A stretch of 64,000 nt of DNA, taken from Burkholderia arboris. GTDB lineage: Bacteria > Pseudomonadota > Gammaproteobacteria > Burkholderiales > Burkholderiaceae. Where the stretch lies: assembly GCF_902499125.1 (NCBI RefSeq), contig NZ_CABVPX010000008.1, positions 186,001 to 250,000 of the forward strand. Direction: 5' to 3'. The translations under genes and the position numbers were made by a program. Positions 46,253 through 55,415 of the stretch are shown in pieces (position 1 is the first letter of the stretch; each line of letters starts with the position of its first letter). The notes beneath the pieces are model-generated. The model made no database searches and was not told the DNA's origin. It saw nothing but the letters and a program-made list of their open reading frames with translations.

Positions 46253-46879
46253 ATGCTTGGACGCTTCCTCCCGGTCGAGAACCGGTTTTTCGATCTCTTC
46301 GATACGCATGCGCAGCACATCGTGTCAGCCGCCTGCGAGCTTCAGATGCTGCTCGACAATCTCGACGACGCCGAATCGGGCATGGCCAACGTGCAGACCG
46401 CCGAACGCACCGGCGACACGCTCGCACACGAGGCGATCGACCTGCTGCACAAGACGTTCATCACGCCGCTCGATCGCGACGAGATCCACAAGCTGATCAC
46501 GACGATGGACGACATCCTCGACCTGATGGAGGACGTCGCGACCACCGTCGTGGTCTACGACCTGAAGTCCGTCACCGCGGAAGCGAGTGAACTCGCGGAC
46601 ATCGTCGTGCAGTCGGCAATGCAGGCGCAACTGGCGATCAACCACCTGTACGACCTGAAGCAATCGCCGCGGATCCTCAAGGCATGCGAAGAAATCGATG
46701 CGCTCGAAACCCGCGCCGACCGCGTGCTGCGCGCGGCGATATCGAAACTCTTTCGCGACGATATCGACGTGAAGACACTGATCAAGCTGAAGGGCGTGTA
46801 CGACCTGCTCGAACGCATCACCGACAAATTCGAGGATGTCGCGAACATCGTCGAAGGCATCGTGCTGGAAAACGCGTGA
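46253..46879 (+). CDS. DUF47 (PhoU-like) regulator of Pit transporter
   Basis: The 208-residue, all-helical product is a PhoU-like DUF47 protein with E/D-x-x-x-D metal motifs (D-D-I-L-D-L-M-E-D-V and D-K-F-E-D-V-A-N-I-V-E). DUF47 proteins are encoded next to Pit permeases and modulate phosphate uptake from the cytoplasm. It is 13 bp upstream of the pit gene. ATG 46253 follows CGGAGA. Confidence 0.93.
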   Translation: MLGRFLPVENRFFDLFDTHAQHIVSAACELQMLLDNLDDAESGMANVQTAERTGDTLAHEAIDLLHKTFITPLDRDEIHKLITTMDDILDLMEDVATTVVVYDLKSVTAEASELADIVVQSAMQAQLAINHLYDLKQSPRILKACEEIDALETRADRVLRAAISKLFRDDIDVKTLIKLKGVYDLLERITDKFEDVANIVEGIVLENA

Positions 46880-46892
46880 GTGACTGAAGAAG

Positions 46893-47903
46893 ATGCATTC
46901 GATCCAACTCGCCCTGTGGATGGTCGCGACGCTGGTGCTCGTCGCGCTCGTATTCGACTTCATGAACGGCTTTCACGACGCGGCGAACTCGATCGCCACC
47001 GTCGTGTCGACCGGGGTGCTGAAACCCCGGCAGGCCGTCGTGTTCGCGGCCGCGTTCAACGTGATCGCGTATTTCATCTTCCACCTGAAAGTCGCGCAGA
47101 CCGTCGGTAAAGGCACGATCGATCCCGAGATCGTCGACCACTACGTCATCTTCGGCGCGCTGGTCGGTGCGATCGGCTGGAACGTGATCACCTGGTACTA
47201 CGGGATTCCGTCGAGCTCGTCGCACGCGCTGATCGGCGGCCTCGTCGGCGCGGCGCTCGCGAAGTCGGGCTGGAGCTCGCTGAACATCGACGGGCTGTTG
47301 AAGACCGTCGCGTTCATCTTCATCTCGCCGCTGCTCGGTTTCATCCTCGGTTCGCTGTTCATGCTCGGGGTGTCGTGGCTGTACTTCCGTACCGCGCCCA
47401 GCAAGGTCGACCGGCGTTTCCGCCGGCTGCAGCTGCTGTCGGCCGGCCTGTACAGTCTCGGCCACGGCGGCAACGACGCGCAGAAGACGATCGGCATCAT
47501 CTGGATGCTGCTGATCGCGAGCGGCTACGCATCGGCCACCGCCGATGCGCCGCCTGCGTGGGCGATCGGCGCGTGCTACCTGTCGATGGGCCTTGGCACG
47601 CTGTTCGGCGGCTGGCGCATCGTGCGCACGATGGGCCAGAAGATCACGAAGCTCAAGCCGGTCGGCGGATTCTGTGCGGAAACCGGTGGCGCAATGACGC
47701 TGTTCATCGCGTCGTTCCTCGGCATTCCGGTGTCGACCACGCATACGATCACCGGCGCGATCGTCGGTGTCGGCGCGACGCAGAAGCTGTCGGCCGTGCG
47801 CTGGGGCGTGGCCGGCAACATCGTGTGGGCGTGGGTGCTGACGCTACCGGCAGCCGCGCTGTTCGCAGCCGGCGGATGGTGGCTCGGCCACCGGCTCTTC
47901 TGA
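46893..47903 (+). CDS. pit: low-affinity inorganic phosphate transporter, Pit family
   Basis: The 336-residue polytopic membrane protein contains the two inverted PHO4 signatures, DFMNGFHDAANSIA (near the N-terminus) and LGHGGNDAQKTIG (about residue 190). It carries metal-phosphate/proton symport across the inner membrane. It forms a two-gene unit with the DUF47 regulator upstream and converges on the MFS exporter gene. The length is that of the short bacterial Pit type. Confidence 0.95.
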   Translation: MHSIQLALWMVATLVLVALVFDFMNGFHDAANSIATVVSTGVLKPRQAVVFAAAFNVIAYFIFHLKVAQTVGKGTIDPEIVDHYVIFGALVGAIGWNVITWYYGIPSSSSHALIGGLVGAALAKSGWSSLNIDGLLKTVAFIFISPLLGFILGSLFMLGVSWLYFRTAPSKVDRRFRRLQLLSAGLYSLGHGGNDAQKTIGIIWMLLIASGYASATADAPPAWAIGACYLSMGLGTLFGGWRIVRTMGQKITKLKPVGGFCAETGGAMTLFIASFLGIPVSTTHTITGAIVGVGATQKLSAVRWGVAGNIVWAWVLTLPAAALFAAGGWWLGHRLF

Positions 47904-47928
47904 CGGGGCCGGGCCGCGGCCCGGCGCG

Positions 47929-49179
47929 TCACGCGTCGCGCTCGAGCGACTTCATGTTCGTGAGCTGCGGAAACAGCCGCATCCATGCGAGCGCCACCGC
48001 GATCGTCGCCGCGCCGCCGACGACGATCGCCGTCGGGGCGCCCCACCAGGCGGCCGTTACGCCCGATTCGAATTCGCCGAGCTGGTTCGACGTGCCGATG
48101 AACAGCGCATTGACTGCGCTCACGCGCCCGAGCATGTCGTCGGGCGTGCGCAACTGCACGAGCGACAGGCGCACGACGACGCTGATCACGTCCGACGCGC
48201 CGAGCGCCGCCAACGCGACGAGCGACAGCGCGACGTGCCGCGACAACCCGAACACGATCGTCGCGATGCCGAACGCGATCACGCCGCCGAACATCGCGCG
48301 GCCCGGCCGCCCCTTCAACGGGAAACGCGTGAGCCACAGCGTGCCCGCGAGCGCACCGACCGCGGGCGCCGCGCGCAGCGCCCCGAGGCCCCACGGCCCG
48401 ACCTGCAGGATGTCGCGCGCGTAGATCGGCAGCAGCGCGGTCGCGCCGCCGAACAGCACCGCGAACAGGTCGAGCGACAGCGCGCCGAGAATCGCCGGCT
48501 CGCGCCGGATGAACGCGATTCCCGAGAACACCGAGCGCAGCGTGACCGGCTCGCGAGCCGGCAGCGCGCTGCGCAGCGGAATCGTGCCGCTGAGCACGGC
48601 CGCGATCGCGAATGCGACGACGCTCGTGCCGAACGCGGCCGGCGCACCGACACCATAGAGCAACCCGCCGAACGCAGGCCCGAGGATCTGCGCGGCCTGG
48701 TTCGCGGACGTCGACAGCGCGGTCGCGCGCGGCAGGTCGGTGCGCGGCACGACGGCCGGCAGCAGCGACGACACCGACGGCGACTCGAACGCGCGGGCCG
48801 TGCCGACGATCGCCGCGAGCGCATACACGGCCGGCGCGGCCAGCCATCCTTGCACGGCGCCGAGCAGGAACACGCCGGCAGCCAGCGCCTCGACGCCCTG
48901 GCAGATCGTCGCGATGCGCCGGCGGTCGTAGCGGTCGGCCACCTGCCCGACAACGAGCGTCAGCGCGAACATCGGCACGAACTGCGCGAGCCCGACGAGG
49001 CCGAGCGCGAATGCGCTGTGCGTGAGCGCGTAGACATACCAGCCGATTGCGACCGACAGGATCTGGAAAGCCAGGGAGGACATCACGCGCGTGCCCCAGA
49101 AACGCTGGAACGGCGCGTGGCGGAACAGATTGACGGGTAACGGGGATAAAGGACTGGAGTCGGGCACGGGGTCGGTCAT
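47929..49179 (-). CDS. MFS exporter (EntS/siderophore-exporter-like)
   Basis: The 416-residue product is a 12-helix major facilitator of the EntS/enterobactin-exporter-like branch (FWGTRVMSSLAFQIL start; cytoplasmic loop VGQVADRYDRRRI). ATG 49179 (MTDPVPD) is preferred; the upstream in-frame extension is Arg-rich and has no membrane character. Substrate unknown. The preceding 250 bp, up to the cysS-like gene's end, carries no recognisable gene. Confidence 0.88.
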   Translation of the reverse strand: MTDPVPDSSPLSPLPVNLFRHAPFQRFWGTRVMSSLAFQILSVAIGWYVYALTHSAFALGLVGLAQFVPMFALTLVVGQVADRYDRRRIATICQGVEALAAGVFLLGAVQGWLAAPAVYALAAIVGTARAFESPSVSSLLPAVVPRTDLPRATALSTSANQAAQILGPAFGGLLYGVGAPAAFGTSVVAFAIAAVLSGTIPLRSALPAREPVTLRSVFSGIAFIRREPAILGALSLDLFAVLFGGATALLPIYARDILQVGPWGLGALRAAPAVGALAGTLWLTRFPLKGRPGRAMFGGVIAFGIATIVFGLSRHVALSLVALAALGASDVISVVVRLSLVQLRTPDDMLGRVSAVNALFIGTSNQLGEFESGVTAAWWGAPTAIVVGGAATIAVALAWMRLFPQLTNMKSLERDA

Positions 49180-49430
49180 CGGGGTCTGGGCGGGCGGCAC
49201 TGCGCACGGCAACCGTCCGGAACACGACGACGCCCGCCGATGCAGGGGCGCGACAACGGTGCAGGCGCGGCCAAATCGCGATGATATCGCCAACCTCGGA
49301 AAACGGGCCGGGGGCAACGCCGGCGACATCGTGCGGGTGCGGGTGCCGACGATTCCGGCGGCCGCGTCGATCGTGGCCGCCGGGGCGTGGCGGGTGCACC
49401 GGATCGTTCGACGCACGCGGCCCGCAAGTT

Positions 49431-50843
49431 TCACCGCGGCGGGCCGCCCGTATCGGTCGAGTCCATCGCGATGCTGAACAGGCGCTGGCCTTCCCGGGTG
49501 TCCTCGACTCGCCAGCCCTCGGCGCTCAACGCCTCCCGTATCCGGTCGGCTTGCGCCCAGTCCCGGTCCGCCCGCGCGCGCTCACGATCACCGAGCAACA
49601 CGCGAACGTGTTCCGGAACGTCGAACGCAACCGGCCGCCATTCGCGTAAGCCGAGACCAAGCACGGTGTCGAAGCTGTCCACGGTCGCCTTCAGGGTCGC
49701 GGGCGGCAGGTTGCCCCTGACCAGATCCCACAGCACCGCGAGTGCCCTGGGCAGATTCAGGTCCTCGTTCACTTCGGCGTCGAACCGCGCGGCGAAATCG
49801 GCGTCGACGCGACCGCCTTCCGGCCAGCCGGCGTACAGGTGCCGGAGTCGATTCAGCGCGGTGTGCGCCGCGTCGAGCGACGCCCACGTGAAATGCAGCT
49901 TGCTTCGGTAGTGGGCCGTCAGGCACAGGTAACGGTACGCGAGCGGATCGACGTTCCGGCTCTGCAAGGACTGCAGACGGATGAAGTCGCCGCTCGACTT
50001 CGACATCTTCGCATCGGCGTCGAGCGTCAGAAAGTGCCCGTGCATCCAGTAGTTCGCGAGCTGCGTGCCGTGGGCCGCCCGGGTCTGCGCGATCTCGTTG
50101 CTGTGATGCACGGCGATATGATCCTCGCCGCCGCAGTGAATATCGAACAACGTCCCGAGATACTTCGCCGACATCGCCGAGCATTCGATATGCCAGCCCG
50201 GAAAGCCCCGGCCCCACGGGCTGTCCCATTCCATTTGCCGCTTGACGCCGGCCGGGCTGAACTTCCACAACGCAAAATCCGTGATGCTCCGCTTCTCGCC
50301 CAGCGCAACCCGCTTGCCCGCCTGCAACCCGGCGCGGTCCAGCCGCGCGAGATAGCCGTAGTCGTCCTGCCGGCTGGTATCGAAGTAGAGGCCATCGTCC
50401 GTCCGATAGACGTAGCCGGCCCGGTCGAGCGTATCGATGAACGCGACCTGTTCGGCGATGTGATCGGTGGCACGGCACCAGACCGTCGGCTCGAGCAGGT
50501 GGAGCGCGCGCCAGTCCCGGACGAACGCGTCGGTGTAGCGCCGCGCGATGGCCCATGCCGACTCGCCGGTGCGACGGCTCCCCTTCTCCATCTTGTCTTC
50601 GCCTTCGTCCGCATCCGAAGTCAGATGGCCGACGTCGGTGATGTTGACGACGTGCCGGACCGCGTATCCGTTGCGCTCCAGTACGCGGCGCAGAAGATCC
50701 TCGAACACGTAGGTTCTCAGGTTGCCGATATGCGCATCGTCGTAGACCGTGGGGCCGCAGCAGTACATACCCACCTGCCCGGCACGGATGGGGGTGAACG
50801 GGCGCACGGTACGCGACCAGGTGTCATACAGCGCAAGCGGCAT
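49431..50843 (-). CDS. cysS: cysteinyl-tRNA synthetase (probably an accessory copy)
   Basis: The 470-residue class-I synthetase carries H-I-G-N (residues 38-41) in place of the usual HIGH, and KMSKS (DAKMSKSSGD). All elements of the zinc site are seen (YCCGPT, GWHIECS, and CGGEDHIAVHHSNE). It charges tRNA-Cys with cysteine. The H-I-G-N variant and the separate location suggest a second copy; whether a chromosome-1 copy exists cannot be seen here. The start ATG 50843 has GGAG eight bases upstream. Its own promoter, Cys-rich leader peptide and terminator lie upstream, implying cysteine-responsive expression. Confidence 0.93.
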   Translation of the reverse strand: MPLALYDTWSRTVRPFTPIRAGQVGMYCCGPTVYDDAHIGNLRTYVFEDLLRRVLERNGYAVRHVVNITDVGHLTSDADEGEDKMEKGSRRTGESAWAIARRYTDAFVRDWRALHLLEPTVWCRATDHIAEQVAFIDTLDRAGYVYRTDDGLYFDTSRQDDYGYLARLDRAGLQAGKRVALGEKRSITDFALWKFSPAGVKRQMEWDSPWGRGFPGWHIECSAMSAKYLGTLFDIHCGGEDHIAVHHSNEIAQTRAAHGTQLANYWMHGHFLTLDADAKMSKSSGDFIRLQSLQSRNVDPLAYRYLCLTAHYRSKLHFTWASLDAAHTALNRLRHLYAGWPEGGRVDADFAARFDAEVNEDLNLPRALAVLWDLVRGNLPPATLKATVDSFDTVLGLGLREWRPVAFDVPEHVRVLLGDRERARADRDWAQADRIREALSAEGWRVEDTREGQRLFSIAMDSTDTGGPPR

Positions 50844-50873
50844 CGAGTTTCTCCGTTCCGAAGAGGTGGGCCC

Positions 50874-50912
50874 AAAAACAAAAAGGCCGCCTGTTTTGCA
50901 TCACAGGCGGCC
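50874..50912 (-). terminator. intrinsic terminator in the cysS leader (candidate attenuator)
   Basis: On the minus strand GGCCGCCTGT (50912-50903) pairs perfectly with ACAGGCGGCC (50894-50885) around an 8-base loop, followed by TTTTTGTTTTT. It lies 33 bases after the leader-peptide stop and 30 bases before the cysS start codon. The upstream gene on this strand has its own terminator. A competing pairing of CAGGGGG (50965-50959) with CCGCCTG (50910-50904), one mismatch, could act as antiterminator. Confidence 0.85.
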
Positions 50913-50945
50913 GGAAGGCGATTGCTTGAAAGTTTAGCGAGTTCG

Positions 50946-51023
50946 CTAGACGCAAATTCCCCCTGGCACGTTCTGACAACATGCACGGGTAACCGAGGAG
51001 AGGGAATGGGTGCGATCAAGCAT
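50946..51023 (-). CDS. cysteine-rich leader peptide of cysS
   Basis: A 25-codon ORF starts at ATG 51023 and stops at TAG 50948-50946. Codons 15 and 16 are consecutive TGT cysteine codons and codon 24 is TGC; the core reads R-A-C-C-Q-N-V-P-G-G-I-C-V. The predicted transcription start coincides with the ATG, so the message may be leaderless. A small hairpin (TAGCG-AACT-CGCTA) overlaps the stop codon. Three cysteines in 25 residues before a cysteinyl-tRNA synthetase with a terminator between is the classical attenuator arrangement. Confidence 0.65.
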   Translation of the reverse strand: MLDRTHSLSSVTRACCQNVPGGICV

Positions 51024-51030
51024 GCGGACG

Positions 51031-51060
51031 ATGCTAGCGTCTATGGACGGCACAGGTCAA
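51031..51060 (-). promoter_or_regulatory. promoter of the cysS transcript
   Basis: On the minus strand TTGACC (51060-51055) and TAGCAT (51036-51031) are 18 bp apart. The start site would fall about 7 bases later, at or next to the leader ATG at 51023. Confidence 0.65.
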
Positions 51061-51157
51061 GACCATCCGACCGCCGTTCCCGGTGACGATCCCGGGGCGC
51101 CGGCCAGGCCGTCGGCATCGACGGGACGGATCTCGTGCCCGCTCACACCCGGCGAAC

Positions 51158-51185
51158 AAAAAAAAGCGCGAACCTCGGTTCGCGC
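51158..51185 (-). terminator. intrinsic terminator of the porin gene
   Basis: On the minus strand GCGCGAACC (51185-51177) pairs with GGTTCGCGC (51174-51166), followed by eight Ts (51165-51158). It lies 47 bp after the porin stop. Confidence 0.88.
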
Positions 51186-51231
51186 CAAAGAGAGACCTCG
51201 CTGAAGACATCGCTACGCCACACCGCCCCGC

Positions 51232-52371
51232 TCAGAACGAATGCCGCATCCCGATCCGCACATCGGCCTGCGTCTGCGTCGTCGACGGCGTGAAGCTGTA
51301 GCCGATCACCGCATCGACACCCTGCGACGCGCGCAGGTAGTCGCCGGAGATGTACACGTCGGTGCGCTTCGACAGCAGGTAATGCAGGCCCGCCGTGCCC
51401 TGGTTCCAGTGATGGCCTTCGAAGCGCGTGTGCTGGTAGCCCGCGATCAGGCTCAGCGCCGGCGTGAACTGGTACGAGCCGCCGCCTTCATACACCTGCA
51501 TGTGCGACGACTGGCCGAAGCCCTTGATGGTCGTGTACGAGAAGTTGCCGTCGAGCGTCAGCTTGCCGATCGTGTAGCTCGTGCCGATGCCGAACGTGCC
51601 CTGGCTGTCGACGTCCATCGCCGTGTTCGAGAACAGGTCGGTGCGCGCGCCGGTCGCCGGATCGACGGTCACCGTCTGCTGGCCGAGGAACGTGTGCGTG
51701 CCGATCATCGCGTACGGGTCGAACGCGTAGATGCCGTTCGGGTTGTTCAGGCGCGTGTACGCGGCGCCGATCGAGAAGTCGCCCTTCGTGTAGCTCGCGC
51801 CCGCGCTCCACGCGCTGTTGCGGTGGAAGTTGCCCGCGACGTTGCCGAACGAGTACATCGCGCCGAACTTGAAGCCGCTGAGGTCGTTCGACAGGAACTT
51901 CACCGAGTTCGGCAGGCGGTCGCCGTTGAAGCGGTCGAAGTCGCCCTGGTGGATCGCATAGCCGCTGCCCCACGCCGAGATGTTGTAGATCGAGACGAGT
52001 TCGTTCGTGATGTCGAGCTGGTTGCCGAACGACAGCGTGCCCCAGTCGTTCTGCAGGCCGACATACGCCTGCCGGCCGAATTCGGCGCCGCCGAAGCCGA
52101 GTTGCCCGTTGCCGAGGCGGAACCCGCTCTCGAGCGTGAACACGGCCTTCAGGCCGCCGCCCAGGTCTTCGGTGCCCTTGAGACCAAAGCGGTTCCCGTA
52201 GGCAACGCCGTCGTCGAACTTGACGACGTGCGAGCCGCCCGTGTTGTTCACGTACGTAATGCCCGCGTCGAGAATCCCGTACAGCGTCACGCTGCTCTGT
52301 GCATGCCCGATGGCGGGAATACAGGCCGCGCATGCAAGCGCGGCGGCTACGGCAACTTTCGTGTGCTTCAT
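51232..52371 (-). CDS. outer-membrane porin (Gram-negative porin_4, OmpC-like)
   Basis: The 379-residue product has a signal peptide (residues 1-24, ending GHAQ), a trimeric porin barrel beginning S-S-V-T-L-Y-G-I-L-D-A-G and the terminal aromatic residue F needed for Bam assembly. Burkholderia species encode many such general porins. The interior carries the P-x-x-x-F constriction-loop region with several Asn/Asp. It is monocistronic, with its own terminator. A specific role in choline or amine uptake would be speculation. Confidence 0.93.
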   Translation of the reverse strand: MKHTKVAVAAALACAACIPAIGHAQSSVTLYGILDAGITYVNNTGGSHVVKFDDGVAYGNRFGLKGTEDLGGGLKAVFTLESGFRLGNGQLGFGGAEFGRQAYVGLQNDWGTLSFGNQLDITNELVSIYNISAWGSGYAIHQGDFDRFNGDRLPNSVKFLSNDLSGFKFGAMYSFGNVAGNFHRNSAWSAGASYTKGDFSIGAAYTRLNNPNGIYAFDPYAMIGTHTFLGQQTVTVDPATGARTDLFSNTAMDVDSQGTFGIGTSYTIGKLTLDGNFSYTTIKGFGQSSHMQVYEGGGSYQFTPALSLIAGYQHTRFEGHHWNQGTAGLHYLLSKRTDVYISGDYLRASQGVDAVIGYSFTPSTTQTQADVRIGMRHSF

Positions 52372-52629
52372 TGTCGACCACCCTCCCTGAACCGTTCGAT
52401 GGATAGAATCTCGTCCCGGCGCGTACCGCGATGCGCAGGTGGATTCGAATTCAATACGCCCGCTGGCTTCGGCATTTCGTTTTTCGCAATAACGCAGCCA
52501 TTGGCGAAAAATACAAACCCATATTTCGCATCACCCGTCTGAAGGCGACACTAAATGGTCACGATGCGACCGGTCGGGAAAACACGTAGACAGGCGGCGC
52601 GGTAAAACCGGCCGCCCGGAGGGAGGGGA

Positions 52630-53595
52630 TCAATGGCCGTCGAGGGCCGCGCGCACGGCCGGCAGGCCCGGTGCGCCGGCCGCCGTCGTGACGCCGTCCA
52701 GCCAGCCGGCGACCAGTGCCGGGTCGGCCTTCAGCGCATGCTGCGCCGCGAGCGCGGGCGACGCCTTGTTGTCGAGCATGTCGGCGATCATCCGGTTCTC
52801 GACGTCGACGGAGAACGTCATCTGCCGGAACAGCCGCGCGAGGTTCGCGCACTTGCCCGCGAATCCGGAACGCGTGACCGTATTGACCGTTGCGCCGCCG
52901 TAGTTCGGGCCGAAGTACGCGTCGCCGCCCGACAGATAGGTCAGATGGAACTTCGTGTTCATCAGATGCGGCTCCCACGCCAGAAACACGATCCAGCGCT
53001 TGTCGCGCACCGCGCGCTCGACCTGCGTGAGCATGCCCGTCTCGCTCGATTCGACCAGCGACCAGTTCGCCGGGCCGAGCGCGTGGTCGGTGAGCATCCG
53101 CTTGATGTTCTGGTTCGCGGGGGCGCCGGGCTCGATCCCGTAGATCTTGCCGCCGAAGCGGTCTGCGTTGCGCGCAAGGTCGGCGAACGTATGCACGCCG
53201 GCGGCCGCCACGTAGTCGGGCACCGCAAGCGTGAACTTCGCGCCGCTCAGGTTCGCGTGCAGCACGTCGATCGACTTGTCGTCGACGAACGGCTTCACGA
53301 GCGGCGCCTGCGCGGGCATCCAGTTGCCGAGGAACACGTCGACCTGCCCTTTCTTCAACCCCTGGTACGTGATCGGCACCGACAGGTTCGCCACGTCCTG
53401 CCGGTAGCCGAGCGCCTTCAGCACGACGCCCGCCATCGCGTTCGTCGCGTCGATGTCGGTCCAGCCGGGCGCCGCCATCTTCACGTCGTTGCACGTCTGC
53501 GCGTCGGCCGCGTGTGCGCCCTGCGCCGTCATCAGGCACGCGGCCGCGGCGAGCGCCGCGCCGATCCGGATTGCTGCATTGCATTGCCGTTTCAT
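52630..53595 (-). CDS. choline/quaternary-amine ABC binding protein (ChoX-like)
   Basis: The 321-residue product has a signal peptide (residues 1-30, ending AHAA) and the OpuAC/ChoX fold starting VKMAAPGWTDIDATNAM. Aromatic residues in LGNWMPA and LAWEPHLMN fit a cation box. It follows the choline sulfatase gene by 45 bp on the same strand, so it probably captures choline or choline-O-sulfate. No permease or ATPase gene is adjacent. ATG 53595 (MKRQC) is preferred because the signal peptide begins there; an in-frame ATG at 53640 would add 15 basic residues. Confidence 0.87.
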   Translation of the reverse strand: MKRQCNAAIRIGAALAAAACLMTAQGAHAADAQTCNDVKMAAPGWTDIDATNAMAGVVLKALGYRQDVANLSVPITYQGLKKGQVDVFLGNWMPAQAPLVKPFVDDKSIDVLHANLSGAKFTLAVPDYVAAAGVHTFADLARNADRFGGKIYGIEPGAPANQNIKRMLTDHALGPANWSLVESSETGMLTQVERAVRDKRWIVFLAWEPHLMNTKFHLTYLSGGDAYFGPNYGGATVNTVTRSGFAGKCANLARLFRQMTFSVDVENRMIADMLDNKASPALAAQHALKADPALVAGWLDGVTTAAGAPGLPAVRAALDGH

Positions 53596-53640
53596 CGTCC
53601 GCTTCCTCCGTCGTTCGTTCAGGTTCGCGATGCGGGCCAC

Positions 53641-55176
53641 TCAGCGCCCGACACGCGGAAAACGCGCCATCGCCTCGAGCGTGTCGAGTTCGATGTGATT
53701 GCGCATGTAACGCTGGCTCGCGTCGGTGAACGGCTGCCAGTCCCACGCCTGGATGCGGCCCTGCGTCGTCGCCGCGTAATGGAAGCGGCGGCGCCGCTGG
53801 CTCGCGCGCACCTGCCGGTCGAGTTCGGGCAGGTCCCAGCGCCGCGCGGCTTCCGCGCGGAACGCGGCAAGCACGTCGGCGGCTTCGGGCACGCCGGCCA
53901 GGTTCGTCAGCTCGCGCGGGTCGTCCGACAGGTTGTAGAGCTGGTCGGGATCGAGCGGGCAATGCACGTACTTCCAGTCGCCGCGGCGGATCATCACCAC
54001 CGGCGCGACCGCGCCTTCCGCGAGGTATTCGCCGAGCGCGACGTCGTGCGCGGGCGTGCCGTGCAGGTGCGGCACGAGGCTCGCGCCGTCGACGGGATCG
54101 GGCCAGCCGCCGGCCGGCGCGGCGCCGGCCAGATCGACGAGCGTCGGCAGCAGGTCGAGATGCGACACCGGCCCGCGCACGCGCGCGGCGCCGAAACGGC
54201 CCGGCGCATGGACGATCAGCGGCACGCGGCAGCCGCCTTCGAAGAACGTCATCTTGTACCAGAGCCCGCGCTCGCCGAGCATGTCGCCGTGGTCGGACGT
54301 GACGATCACGATCGTGTCGTCGGCGAACCCGCATTGTTCGAGCGCGGCCAGCACGCTGCCGAACTGCGTGTCGACGTAGGACGTCGCGCCGTAGTACGCG
54401 CGGCGCGCGGCACGGATCTGCGCGTCGGTGGGCGGCGTGCGGTCGTTCTCGCAGACGAAGCGCAACCGCTGCGAATGCGGGTCGCTTTCCGCCGCATCGA
54501 GCCGCACGGCCGGCATGTCGATCTCGTCGTCGTGGTAGAGATCCCAGTAGTCGCGCGTGATCGCATAGGGATCGTGCGGATGGGTCAGCGACACGACCAT
54601 GCAGAACGGCCGCGCATCGTGCCCGGCCGCACGCTCGCGGGCGACGTCGTAGAGCTTCTGCTTCGCGGCGAACGTGACTTCGTCGTCGAAATCGAGCTGG
54701 TTGGTCCGCACGCACGGGCCGGCCTCCAGCACCGAACTCATGTTGTGATACCAGCTGGGCCGCTCGGTCGGCTGGTCCCAGTCGGGCACCCAGCCGAAAT
54801 CGGCCGGATAGATGTCGGTCGTGAGGCGCTCCTCGAAACCGTGCAGCTGGTCGGGCCCGCAGAAGTGCATCTTGCCGGACAGCATCGTCCGGTAGCCGCC
54901 CGCGCGCAGGTAATGCGCGAACGTCAGCGTTTGCGCCGGCAATTCGGCGGCGTTATCGTAGGCGCCGATCCCCGACGGCAGCTTGCCGGTCAGCAGCGAG
55001 AAACGCGACGGCGCGCACAGCGGGCTCGCGCAGTACGCGGCGTCGAACACCACGCCTTGCGCGGCGAGCCGGTCGAGCGTCGGCGTGCGCGCGACGCGGT
55101 TGCCGTAGGCCGGCAGCGCGAACGGCGTAAGCTGGTCGGCCATCAGGATCAGGATGTTGGGTGTCGGGTTCGTCAT
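53641..55176 (-). CDS. betC: choline-sulfatase
   Basis: The 511-residue sulfatase carries the formylglycine motif C54-A-P-S-R58 in the same position as BetC of Sinorhizobium, with metal ligands in L-M-A-D-Q (N-terminus) and T-S-D-H-G-D. It hydrolyses choline-O-sulfate to choline and sulfate in the cytoplasm, feeding the glycine betaine pathway. There is no signal peptide. A LysR regulator is divergent, and a ChoX-like binding protein is cotranscribed downstream. Confidence 0.93.
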   Translation of the reverse strand: MTNPTPNILILMADQLTPFALPAYGNRVARTPTLDRLAAQGVVFDAAYCASPLCAPSRFSLLTGKLPSGIGAYDNAAELPAQTLTFAHYLRAGGYRTMLSGKMHFCGPDQLHGFEERLTTDIYPADFGWVPDWDQPTERPSWYHNMSSVLEAGPCVRTNQLDFDDEVTFAAKQKLYDVARERAAGHDARPFCMVVSLTHPHDPYAITRDYWDLYHDDEIDMPAVRLDAAESDPHSQRLRFVCENDRTPPTDAQIRAARRAYYGATSYVDTQFGSVLAALEQCGFADDTIVIVTSDHGDMLGERGLWYKMTFFEGGCRVPLIVHAPGRFGAARVRGPVSHLDLLPTLVDLAGAAPAGGWPDPVDGASLVPHLHGTPAHDVALGEYLAEGAVAPVVMIRRGDWKYVHCPLDPDQLYNLSDDPRELTNLAGVPEAADVLAAFRAEAARRWDLPELDRQVRASQRRRRFHYAATTQGRIQAWDWQPFTDASQRYMRNHIELDTLEAMARFPRVGR

Positions 55177-55415
55177 CGGCGGTCGTGGGGAAAACGGTGT
55201 TCGAATGGAACGGCGCGCCGCTCGGGCGGCAAGACGTCCGGCATGACGGAAGCGGCCCGCAGAAAGTGCCGCGCGTACGGGCCGCGCTGGCTAGAATCGC
55301 GGAATGCGTTGCGCGGTGCGCGTGAAGCGTGTGTGCCGTACCGTCCGATGCACTATCGCCCGCCCGAATTCGCGCGGGTAGGCGTCCGGCCCTTATGGGG
55401 CCATTAGAGAGACTT

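Noticed and set aside
50874..50912. reading the hairpin as the terminator of an upstream gene
   Set aside because: The only upstream gene on that strand, the porin, already has its own terminator at 51158-51185, and a promoter lies between them.
52633..55407. 924-codon open frame on the + strand
   Set aside because: Antisense to the ChoX-like and betC genes, whose motifs are complete. Composition shows it is a shadow.
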